Origin: a bacterium | GTDB lineage: Bacteria; CAIWAD01 | Direction of reading: 5' to 3' | Assembly: GCA_030429345.1 (NCBI GenBank) | Contig: JAUIFJ010000009.1 | Coordinates: 1 to 64,000, forward strand | Length of the DNA: 64,000 nucleotides | In this document: one piece after another, positions 11,330 to 21,313 of the stretch | How the letters are laid out: every line of letters starts with the position of its first letter | Position numbering within the stretch: position 1 is the first letter of the stretch | The notes under the pieces: generated by a model | Seen by the model: only the letters and a program-made list of their open reading frames with translations | Databases searched by the model: none | Told to the model about the DNA's origin: nothing | Translations under genes and position numbers: made by a program

Positions 11330-12051
11330 GCCTGCCCGGACTGACTCTTGTGATTCCTTTCTACAACGAGCAGGGCAACCTTCTGCCCCTGGCCCGCGAA
11401 CTGGAGCAGGTGCTTGACGGCGTGATCCAGTGGGAATGCATCTGGATCGATGATGGATCCACGGACGCGGGGCCCGCCGAAGTGGAAGAGCTCGCCGGCT
11501 CCGACAAGCGGCACCGGATCCTGCGCCTGCGGCAGAACTCCGGGCAGAGCGCCGCCCTGCTCGCCGGCTTCGCCGCCAGCCGCGCTCCCCTGCTGGCCAC
11601 CCTGGACGCGGACGGCCAGAACAATCCCGACGCGCTTCCCGAAATGATCCGCCTGCTGCAGGGCGAAGGCTTCGATGCGGTCAACGGCTACCGGGCAAAG
11701 CGGCGGGATTCCGTGATCCGCCTGGCGAGTTCCCGCATCGCCAATGGCTGCCGCAACGCGATCACCGGCCGCACGGTGCGCGACGTGGGCTGTTCCCTGC
11801 GCGTCTTCCGCCGCGAATGTGTGAGACATCTGCCGCCCTTCCGCGGCGTCCACCGCTTCCTGCCCACGCTCTTCGTGTACGCCGGCTTCCGCATCACGGA
11901 AGTCCCCTGCCGCCACCGCGCCCGTTCGCACGGCCAGAGCAAGTACGGCATCGGCAACCGCCTGTGGGTCGGACTGGCGGACCTCGTCGGCGTCTTCTGG
12001 CTGCGGAAGCGCTTCGCCTGCTACCGGATCCAGGCGGAAGAGTCCCTGTAA
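11326..12051 (+). CDS. GT2 family glycosyltransferase (DPM/ArnC-like)
   Basis: LTLVIPFYNEQGNLLPLARELEQVL, IDDGSTD, TLDADGQNNPDALPEM. Confidence 0.92.
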   Translation: MSLPGLTLVIPFYNEQGNLLPLARELEQVLDGVIQWECIWIDDGSTDAGPAEVEELAGSDKRHRILRLRQNSGQSAALLAGFAASRAPLLATLDADGQNNPDALPEMIRLLQGEGFDAVNGYRAKRRDSVIRLASSRIANGCRNAITGRTVRDVGCSLRVFRRECVRHLPPFRGVHRFLPTLFVYAGFRITEVPCRHRARSHGQSKYGIGNRLWVGLADLVGVFWLRKRFACYRIQAEESL

Positions 12052-12058
12052 AAAGAAA

Positions 12059-12082
12059 CGCCCCCGCCGATAGGCGGAGGCG
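12059..12082. terminator. Hairpin between convergent GT2 and SOD genes
   Basis: GCCCCCGCC-GATA-GGCGGAGGC, 9-bp stem with one mismatch. Confidence 0.5.
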
Positions 12083-12109
12083 CAGGATCATGTCTGTGAT
12101 ACGAAAGGT

Positions 12110-12721
12110 CTAGCGCGCTTCCGAGAAGCGGCGGGAGACTTCCTTCCAGTTGACCACGTCCCACCAGGCCTTGATGTAGTCCGGGCGGCGGTTCTGGTAG
12201 TGCAGGTAGTAGGCGTGCTCCCAGACATCCAGCCCGAGGATCGGCGTGCCGCTGCCGTCCATCAGGGGATTGTCCTGGTTGGGCGTGCTGGTCACGGCCA
12301 GCTTGCCGTCCTTGACCACCAGCCAGCCCCAGCCGCTGCCGAAGCGGGTCGCGGCCGCGGTGCCGAATTTTTCGCGCAGGGAATCCATGCCGCCGAAAGC
12401 GCTGTCGATGGCCGCCTTCAGGTCGGCGCTGAGCTCCGTGTTGCCGCCATGGCTCATCACGGACCAGAAAAGGCTGTGGTTGAAATGGCCGCCGCCGTTG
12501 TTGCGCACGGCGCCGCGCTGGGCTTCGGGCACACTGTCCAGGCGCTTGCACAGCGCCGTAATGTCCAGGCTGCCCAGGTCGCCGCCGGCGGCGTCGAGGG
12601 CTTCGTTCAGCTTGGTCACGTAGGCGTTGTGGTGCTTGCCGTGGTGAATCTCCATCGTGCGGGCGTCAATGCTGGGCTCCAGCGCGCTGAAATCATAGGG
12701 CAGATCAGGCAGGGTATGCAT
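12110..12721 (-). CDS. sod: Fe/Mn superoxide dismutase
   Basis: [54 protein letters not shown]. Confidence 0.97.
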   Translation of the reverse strand: MHTLPDLPYDFSALEPSIDARTMEIHHGKHHNAYVTKLNEALDAAGGDLGSLDITALCKRLDSVPEAQRGAVRNNGGGHFNHSLFWSVMSHGGNTELSADLKAAIDSAFGGMDSLREKFGTAAATRFGSGWGWLVVKDGKLAVTSTPNQDNPLMDGSGTPILGLDVWEHAYYLHYQNRRPDYIKAWWDVVNWKEVSRRFSEAR

Positions 12722-12836
12722 GGATGTCTCCTTGTCAGCTGGTGTGTGTTGTGTTCAGGGGAAAATACGGAAAGTGGACAGAAAAGATCCTGTTTCCATG
12801 TTGAAAGGCTTGGATCGGGCTGATCGAAGGATTGGA

Positions 12837-13514
12837 TCAAGCAGGGGGCTTGAAGCGGAAGGATTCCTCGATGCCGGAGAAGGCGCCCGCCGAAAGACGG
12901 GCCAGGGGGTCCAGCCGGTCCACCTGCAGCCGGCCGCGATCATCGAAGAGCTCGTCCAGGGCGTGGGCTTCCACAATGCGGCCGATGGCCAGGTCCGTGG
13001 GACTGTCGCCCAGCTCGATCACCTGCTCCAGACGGCATTCCAGCTGCACCGGACAATTGGCGACCCGCGGCACCCGCAGGTGTTTCGAGGGCAGCAGCTC
13101 CATGCCCGTCAGTTCCGCTTCCGAAACGGTGGGCGGCTGGTCCGTTCCCGCCTCCTGCACGGCGCGCGCCATGGAGGGGCGGCAGATGTTGACGACAAAC
13201 TCCCTTTCGCGGCGGATGTTGGCCGCCGTGTCCTTCATGCGCTCTTCCGGAGGAGCATCGCCGGGCTTGCGGATCACGGCGACGCTCAGCAGGGGCGGCG
13301 AGGAGCAGATGCCGTTGAAGAAGGAATAGGGAGCCACATTGACGCCTCCGTCGGCATGCAGGCTGCTGACCAGCGCCACCGGGCGCGGGACGATCATCGC
13401 GGTCATCAGGTGATAGGCCGCGCCGCCCGACATTTCCTGCAGGTCCAGGGCGCGATAGGCGGCCTCATCCCAGCATTCGGGAGGCCGCAGGTTTTCCTCT
13501 TCGACCCATTTCAT
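12837..13514 (-). CDS. Flavin reductase-like FMN-binding protein
   Basis: MTAMIVPRPVALVSSLHADGGVNVAPYSFFNGICSSPPLLSVAV typical of flavin reductase-like domain. Confidence 0.88.
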   Translation of the reverse strand: MKWVEEENLRPPECWDEAAYRALDLQEMSGGAAYHLMTAMIVPRPVALVSSLHADGGVNVAPYSFFNGICSSPPLLSVAVIRKPGDAPPEERMKDTAANIRREREFVVNICRPSMARAVQEAGTDQPPTVSEAELTGMELLPSKHLRVPRVANCPVQLECRLEQVIELGDSPTDLAIGRIVEAHALDELFDDRGRLQVDRLDPLARLSAGAFSGIEESFRFKPPA

Positions 13515-14086
13515 CCGCCCACCTTCTTTCCTAGGGCATTGGCCATGCGAAGTTGCCAGGCCAGCCGCAATGTCAGGGCATAGCCCTTGGGATCCCGCCG
13601 GAATTCGCGCAAGGCGCTGCTGTCGCTGAGCTGGATCAGGGTCCAGTCGTAGACGATGCGCAGCGGATCCTGGATCGAATCCAGCGCGGTCCCGTTGACG
13701 GGACACTCGGCCAGCGGATAGTCCTTGAGGTCCCGCTCGATGACCGAATCCCGCAGGTCCTCGGCCAGCTGCAGCCGCTGGCCATCATCCATCTCCTTCA
13801 GTCCTTCCTGGCAGCGCGGACCGCAGATGCGCAGGGCCAGATCGCCCACGTTGACGCTGAAGCCGGGCCGATCGGCGAGGCCGCGGTCGCAGAAGGCGCA
13901 GATCTCGCTGGGGTAGCGATCCTCACGCGCTTTCCAGAGCAGGTTCCGTTCCGACTTGCACTGGGAACTCACTTCCCGGTAGAGCTCGACGGCATCCAGG
14001 TCGGCGCGGTTGAGGGGCACGCCCCGTTCGCTGGCCCAGGCCAGCCCGGCAAGCACCAGCAGCATGGGAAACAGCATGCGCATCAC
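13511..14086 (-). CDS. Exported cysteine-motif protein, YHS/TRASH-like
   Basis: Signal peptide; EICAFCDRGLADRPGFSVNVGDLALRICGPRCQEGLKEM (C-x2-C ... C-x3-C). Overlaps the start of the flavin reductase-like gene. Confidence 0.6.
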   Translation of the reverse strand: MMRMLFPMLLVLAGLAWASERGVPLNRADLDAVELYREVSSQCKSERNLLWKAREDRYPSEICAFCDRGLADRPGFSVNVGDLALRICGPRCQEGLKEMDDGQRLQLAEDLRDSVIERDLKDYPLAECPVNGTALDSIQDPLRIVYDWTLIQLSDSSALREFRRDPKGYALTLRLAWQLRMANALGKKVGG

Positions 14087-14295
14087 TCTTCTTCCCGCGC
14101 CTTGAATCCGCCCTGTTCAATGGCCTGCGACAACTCGAGGGCGGAGGGCAGATCCTCTCCCTCCAGGGAAGCGCGGGCTCCTTCCAGGTCGACCTGGACG
14201 GCAGCGCCGGGAGCGGCGCGGGTCAGGATCCGTTCCACAGCCGAACTGCAGCCTTCGCAGCTCATGCCCTCTACCTTCAGCTTGATCTGACTCAT
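14083..14295 (-). CDS. Heavy-metal-associated (HMA) domain protein / CopZ-like chaperone
   Basis: MSQIKLKVEGMSCEGCSSAVERILTR: GMSCEGC HMA signature. Confidence 0.9.
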   Translation of the reverse strand: MSQIKLKVEGMSCEGCSSAVERILTRAAPGAAVQVDLEGARASLEGEDLPSALELSQAIEQGGFKAREEE

Positions 14296-14332
14296 GAGCT
14301 TCTCCTATATGGAAGGGGATCAGGTGCGCCGA

Positions 14333-14911
14333 TCAGGCCGCTTCGCCATCCAGCCCCAGTTCGCCGGCAATACCGCGCATGGCCTGAATGCAGAAGTCCA
14401 CATGGGCGGCAAAGTCACGCCCTACGAGTTCCGCGCCCTGGCGCAGCTCCTCGCGATTGACCGCGGCGCAGAAGCCCTTTTCCTTCATCTTCTTGCTGAC
14501 CGATTTGGCTTTCAGGTCGTGCAGGCTCTTCGACGGCCGGACCAGCGCCACCCCGGTGATGAATCCGCTGATCTCGTCGCCGGCAAACAGGTGCTTTGCC
14601 AGCGGAGTATCCATGGGCACGCCCAGACCATTGGCCGGATTGTGCGAGTGAATGGCGCGGATCAGCTCTTCCGGCCAGCCCTGCTCGGCCAGAATACGAC
14701 CGCCGGCGACCGTATGTTCCTCGGCATTCGGCCAGCGCTCGTAGTCGAAGTCGTGCAGCAGGCCGCAGCAGCCCCAGAGCTCCTCGTCCTCGCCCGTCTC
14801 GCGAGCGGAATGGCGCAGAATGGCTTCGACCGCCAGGGCATGGCGACGCAGGCTGAGGGAGTCGGTGTATTCGCAGAGAAGGGCCCAGGCGGCCTCGCGA
14901 TCGTGGGGCAT
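14333..14911 (-). CDS. HD-domain phosphohydrolase
   Basis: LRRHALAVEAILRHSA, GLLHDFDYERWPNAEEHTVAGG. Confidence 0.85.
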   Translation of the reverse strand: MPHDREAAWALLCEYTDSLSLRRHALAVEAILRHSARETGEDEELWGCCGLLHDFDYERWPNAEEHTVAGGRILAEQGWPEELIRAIHSHNPANGLGVPMDTPLAKHLFAGDEISGFITGVALVRPSKSLHDLKAKSVSKKMKEKGFCAAVNREELRQGAELVGRDFAAHVDFCIQAMRGIAGELGLDGEAA

Positions 14912-15144
14912 GAAGTGTCTCTTATTGTTGCTGATTTGACACAGATCAAATTTGCGCGCCGTTCAAGGTCGGAGATTGCGGGATCCGGCAGCCCCGCTGA
15001 CGACGCCTTCTGGAAGTATTACTTTCCAGCCGCTTGAACAAGTCACCAGCACTAGCCGCTTTCAGACGCACAACCCCGCGCAGGACCCGCCTTTCGGGTC
15101 GCCGCTTCGCAAACACTCTCCAACCCGGAGGAAAGGTCTTCAGA

Positions 15145-15819
15145 ATGACTTGGTACTCGACCTTCCTGGGCTCCTCCATCGGGAAGAAGTTCCTGATGGC
15201 GCTCACCGGCATGGCCCTGCTGCTCTTCCTGCTGGGCCACATGGCCGGCAACCTGCAGTTCTTCCTGGGGCCCGACGTGCTCAACGCCTACGCCGCGAAA
15301 CTGCGGCACTACCCGGCCCTGCTGCTGGGCATGCGCGTGGGACTGGGGCTGATCTTCGTGATCCACATCGTGACCGCGATCCAGCTCAACCTGGCCAACA
15401 AGGCGGCGCGGCCCGAAGGCTACGCCAGCTGGTCCCCGCTGAAGTCCACGCTGGCTTCACGCACCATGGTCCAGTCGGGTCTCCTGATCCTGGGCTACAC
15501 CATCTTCCACCTCTTGCATCTCACGATGGGAGTGGTCGGACCGGAACACAAGCTGCAGGCGGGCGGACACGTTCCCGACGCCTACGCCAACGTGGTTGCC
15601 GGCTTCAGCCATCCCGGCATCGCCATTTTCTATATCCTGCTGATGGTGGTGCTCTTCTTCCACCTGATCCATGGCACACAGAGCGCCCTGCAGACGCTGG
15701 GCTTCAATCATCCCAAGTATACACCGCTGCTGCAGCGCGCCCTGGCCGTCCTGGTCTTCGTGATCTGCGCGGGGTTCATTTCCGTCCCGATCGCCGTCCT
15801 GCTCGGCTGCGGTTGCTAG
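15145..15819 (+). CDS. sdhC: Succinate dehydrogenase/fumarate reductase cytochrome b subunit (b558 type)
   Basis: SSIGKKFLMALTGMALLLFLLGHMAGNLQFFLGPD; upstream of sdhA. Confidence 0.93.
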   Translation: MTWYSTFLGSSIGKKFLMALTGMALLLFLLGHMAGNLQFFLGPDVLNAYAAKLRHYPALLLGMRVGLGLIFVIHIVTAIQLNLANKAARPEGYASWSPLKSTLASRTMVQSGLLILGYTIFHLLHLTMGVVGPEHKLQAGGHVPDAYANVVAGFSHPGIAIFYILLMVVLFFHLIHGTQSALQTLGFNHPKYTPLLQRALAVLVFVICAGFISVPIAVLLGCGC

Positions 15820-15834
15820 AAGGGAGAATTCGCA

Positions 15835-17744
<1,910 letters not shown>

Positions 17745-17748
<4 letters not shown>

Positions 17749-18497
17749 AACTGACCCTGAAAGTGTGGCGACAGGCAGGGCCCGACGCGAAGGGACGCCT
17801 GGAGACCTACGAACTGGACAATGTCAGCACGCACATGTCCTTCCTGGAAATGATGGATGTGCTGAACACGAAGCTGGAGATCGAGGGCAAGGAGCCGGTG
17901 GCCTTTGACCACGACTGCCGCGAGGGCATCTGCGGCATGTGCTCGATGATGATCAACGGCGAGGCCCACGGACCGGAAGAAGGCACGACGGTCTGCCAGC
18001 TGCACATGCGGCATTTCAAGGATGGCGACACGGTGGTCGTCGAACCCTGGCGGGCACGCGCCTTTCCCGTGTTGCGTGACCTGGTGGTCGACCGGGCAGC
18101 CTTTGACCGCATTATCGAGGCGGGCGGGTTCATCAGCGCCAACACGGGCAGCGCCCAGGACGCCAACGCCCTGCCGGTGCCCAAGCACGACGCCGACCTG
18201 GCCATGGACGCCGCCGCCTGCATCGGCTGCGGCGCCTGCGTGGCGACCTGCAAGAATGCCAGCGCCATGCTCTTCGTCAGCGCCAAGATCAGCCACCTGG
18301 CCCACCTGCCCCAGGGACAGGCCGAGCGCAGCCGCCGCGCCCTGGCCATGGTCAACCAGATGGACCGCCTGGGCTTCGGCAACTGCACCAACACCTACGA
18401 CTGCGAGGCCGCCTGCCCCAAGGAGATCAAGATCACCAACATCGCGTTGATGAACAGCGACTACCTGAAGGCCAGCCTCTGCGGCAAGGACGACTAG
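17745..18497 (+). CDS. sdhB: Succinate dehydrogenase/fumarate reductase iron-sulfur subunit
   Basis: [40 protein letters not shown]. Confidence 0.97.
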
Positions 18498-18533
18498 GCT
18501 GGCACTCTTCGCCATGTGCCTTGCATTCCGTCC

Positions 18534-18555
18534 TTCCCGCGAAGGCGGAAATGAC
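18534..18555 (+). repeat. REP/dRS3-like palindromic repeat copy A
   Basis: TTCCCGC-GAAG-GCGGAAATGAC; matches copy B at 20540-20561 except in the 4-nt loop. Confidence 0.6.
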
Positions 18556-18574
18556 GACCCCCGATACAGACTCA

Positions 18575-18608
18575 AACAAAGGCCCCGCCATTCGGCGGGG
18601 CCTTTGTT
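18575..18608 (+). terminator. Strong rho-independent terminator after sdhCAB
   Basis: Perfect 15-bp stem AACAAAGGCCCCGCC-ATTC-GGCGGGGCCTTTGTT. Confidence 0.9.
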
Positions 18609-18680
18609 GTAATGCAGATACTCTCAGAATCACGGTTTCGGGGGAAGCACAACGATAGTGGTGCGGAACCGGCGAACGCT

Positions 18681-19436
18681 CTAGACACTCGTCGTGTATC
18701 TCAGGAGCATGTCTTCCAGGACATTTCTCTTCTCGCCGGTCAGTTCCAATGCCCGCAGGTCAACTGGCTCCTGGAGCATTGCGTCTACGAATCGTTTGAT
18801 ATCCTGCTGGATGACCCGGGGAACCTGAACCCGTTGAGGTTCGAGTATCCGGTACAGGCGAAAGACATCATTCCTGTGCTTCCGAATGTCTCTGGAGTCC
18901 ACTCGCGTTCCCTGCTCCTTGCGTTCGCACAGATCCAGCCAGGCGCGCGCCTTCATGGGCAGAAGATGATTCGCGTCCAGCCAGGGCAAGCCCTCCGTCT
19001 CCCGGATTCCTGTCCGAATAAAGTTGTAATACGAATCATCCAGCAGTATCGCGGACAGGCTGGCAATTTCCTCCTCGATGGTCATTGGGGCTATCTTCAC
19101 TCCCTGGGGGATTGCCAGACCATCCGGCCGCCGGGAGAAGAGTTCCAGCATGGCTGGATAGTCGGTGCGCTCCGGTCGCGCAAACCGAAACAGCTGTCTC
19201 TGGCCCTGCGCTCCCTCGCGCATGGAGTATCCACCATGTCTCACAAAATCCCAGAAGCGCTGTGCGAATGCGGGGTTCAGCAACTCGACCCACAGCACGA
19301 TGTCCAGGTCCTTCGTCGCACGGAACTCCAGGCCGACATCCTCGAAGGCGAGAGAGCACGCGGTGCCGCCGATCAGGACATAGTGGCCGGAAAGGTCGGC
19401 GAAGGCTTCGCGAAAACGGTCCAGCCCCGTCACCAT
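18681..19436 (-). CDS. AbiEii-like nucleotidyltransferase-fold protein (putative toxin)
   Basis: NTase motif LIGGTACSLAF...RATKDLDIVL and MKARAWLDLCERKEQGTRVDSRDIRKHRNDVFRLYRIL. Confidence 0.7.
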   Translation of the reverse strand: MVTGLDRFREAFADLSGHYVLIGGTACSLAFEDVGLEFRATKDLDIVLWVELLNPAFAQRFWDFVRHGGYSMREGAQGQRQLFRFARPERTDYPAMLELFSRRPDGLAIPQGVKIAPMTIEEEIASLSAILLDDSYYNFIRTGIRETEGLPWLDANHLLPMKARAWLDLCERKEQGTRVDSRDIRKHRNDVFRLYRILEPQRVQVPRVIQQDIKRFVDAMLQEPVDLRALELTGEKRNVLEDMLLRYTTSV

Positions 19437-20419
19437 TCCACGTGTTCCGCCAAGAGGTCCTCCAGGCGGTCCTGTATACGATCATCGCTTGATCCGCACT
19501 GGGACAGGTAGAGAGACAAGGGATCCACCAGGCCTTCTCTCGCGAGAATGCGTGGAGGGTAGCGCCAGATCTCCACGCCTATGCTGTCCTCCTCGGCAGC
19601 GGGTGTTTCCATCACGTGTGTGGATCTCATTGTCTCCTTGAACTCCGATCGATTCATCGCAATGACGCGCCTGGACGGTGGCGCGAGAACAGTGTACGCG
19701 GACAAGGCCGAAAGACCCGCGGCCGGATACTGGGCGGCAAGCGTGTGTACTCCACTGAGCCAGGTTTGGCGAACGACTGGAGTGCGAAGGATTGAACCAG
19801 CATCTTTCCAGAGTGTCCGCGGCGATTCAGCGAATTCGATAGATCGCCTGCGTCCCGTCAAGGTTGAGCGGATCAAACCTGCATGTTCAAGTTCATCATA
19901 GGCCCTGCTGATGCTCATGGCCGAGCAGTGAAGCCGGTCGGCGGTTTCTCGTGTGTTCTTCGCTCCGATCCCTGTCAGAAGGAGATAGAGGAACAGCAGT
20001 TGGCTGGACGGGCGCAGGAAATCCCTCTTTTCGATGGCCTTTGACTTGGACTCTTTCAACCAGACGGCCATTTCCGGCAGGAAAAGTTGCTTCTCCGGGA
20101 TGATGAAAGAGATGCCCGACTCGATCAGCTTCTTGCGGCTGTATGCGCTCAGATGACGCCGAACCAGGGCGACTTCATGAGGCCACAGTCGGCGAATGCT
20201 TGCGATTTGCTTGCCAAGCGCAACAGGCGCGATCTCTGTTTCATGGCTATGCAGAAGTAGAAGCAGGGGATGGTTCAGCAACTGAACCGTATAAATTTCA
20301 AAGACATCTCTAAGGAAGGGCGGCACCTGTCCGTCCCACGGCTCTGGTTCGATCCGGATTCCAAGTGACAGATCCAGATACCTCTGAAGGGTTGGCAATA
20401 GCTTGTTCATCTTTGACAT
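19430..20419 (-). CDS. HTH regulator/putative antitoxin paired with the AbiEii-like protein
   Basis: MSKMNKLLPTLQRYLDLS...; winged-HTH-like segment NTRETADRLHCSAMSISRAYDELEHAGLIRSTLTGRRRSIEF; overlaps the NTase start by 7 nt. Confidence 0.65.
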   Translation of the reverse strand: MSKMNKLLPTLQRYLDLSLGIRIEPEPWDGQVPPFLRDVFEIYTVQLLNHPLLLLLHSHETEIAPVALGKQIASIRRLWPHEVALVRRHLSAYSRKKLIESGISFIIPEKQLFLPEMAVWLKESKSKAIEKRDFLRPSSQLLFLYLLLTGIGAKNTRETADRLHCSAMSISRAYDELEHAGLIRSTLTGRRRSIEFAESPRTLWKDAGSILRTPVVRQTWLSGVHTLAAQYPAAGLSALSAYTVLAPPSRRVIAMNRSEFKETMRSTHVMETPAAEEDSIGVEIWRYPPRILAREGLVDPLSLYLSQCGSSDDRIQDRLEDLLAEHVEW

Positions 20420-20461
20420 TGTAACATTGAAAATAAATTGTACCACTATAAATGTTACAAT
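20418..20461 (-). promoter_or_regulatory. Perfect 11-bp inverted repeat at the start of the HTH/NTase pair (candidate autoregulatory operator)
   Basis: ATTGTAACATT-N22-AATGTTACAAT, read directly. Confidence 0.7.
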
Positions 20462-20539
20462 CTGCAGCAGAGGTTACATAGCGAGTGGGTTTCCTGTCTC
20501 AAGGCCTTTAGCGGGAAACCCATCGGCGATGGAGCGGGA

Positions 20540-20561
20540 TTCCCGCCTGCGCGGAAATGAC
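20540..20561 (+). repeat. REP/dRS3-like palindromic repeat copy B
   Basis: TTCCCGC-CTGC-GCGGAAATGAC. Confidence 0.6.
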
Positions 20562-20578
20562 AGGATTGGTAAGGTGCC

Positions 20579-21139
20579 TCAGTTCCTGCCCGCCAGAAGA
20601 TTCCCGGTCTTCCCGGCACGGTGATACAACCATCCTGCGAGCGTCCACAGCAGGCAGAAGAAGGCCGTTGTAGACAGAAGGTCCGCCGGCCAGCCGATGC
20701 TCCGGGCGGAGGTCGTGATCCAGGCAATCGGCAGGACCGCAAGCTGCAATCCGGCCGTCGCCCAAAGGGCTCTTGCCAGACCCGCGCCTTGCCGGCCTGA
20801 GACGAACACGCCGCCCGCCAGGCCCGCGACAGGCAAGAGGATCCACAGGTTGTACGCCTGGCCCTCTGCCCCAATCAGCCCCACGGCCAGCGTGCTCCAG
20901 ACCAGCAGCAGGGCGGTTCCTGCTGTCAGCACAGCGGCTGCGCGTCCGACGGTTGCGCCGACACGGTTTGCCAGCCATTCAAAGGCTGCTCCGGCCGACA
21001 GCAGCAGGATTGCCGCCGCCAGGAAATCGCCGCCACTCCAACGGACCTCCTCCGTGTATCTCATCGCCAGGGCGGGCAGGCAGAGCAGTGCTGCCGTTCC
21101 CAGACCGACTCGAAGGGCTGCCTTGCCGACTTCACTCAT
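20579..21139 (-). CDS. Small multi-pass membrane protein, function unknown
   Basis: 186 aa, several hydrophobic segments. Confidence 0.6.
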   Translation of the reverse strand: MSEVGKAALRVGLGTAALLCLPALAMRYTEEVRWSGGDFLAAAILLLSAGAAFEWLANRVGATVGRAAAVLTAGTALLLVWSTLAVGLIGAEGQAYNLWILLPVAGLAGGVFVSGRQGAGLARALWATAGLQLAVLPIAWITTSARSIGWPADLLSTTAFFCLLWTLAGWLYHRAGKTGNLLAGRN

Positions 21140-21251
21140 ATCGCCTCCCTTGACTTCCTTGAAACGGTAAGCCTACCATACGGTCTGCTCGCGCTGGACA
21201 CCTCCTGCTGCATACGATACGGGGCGTCTCCCGTTCCCGCAATAAAAAAGA

Positions 21252-21281
21252 AAACCCCGCGCGCCGAAGCACGCGGGGTTT
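21252..21281 (-). terminator. Rho-independent terminator of the minus-strand starch locus
   Basis: Perfect 10-bp stem AAACCCCGCG...CGCGGGGTTT followed on the minus strand by a T-rich run (TTCTTTTTTATT). Confidence 0.85.
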
Positions 21282-21313
21282 GAATTGTCGGGTGGAAAAG
21301 CAGACGCGAAGTT

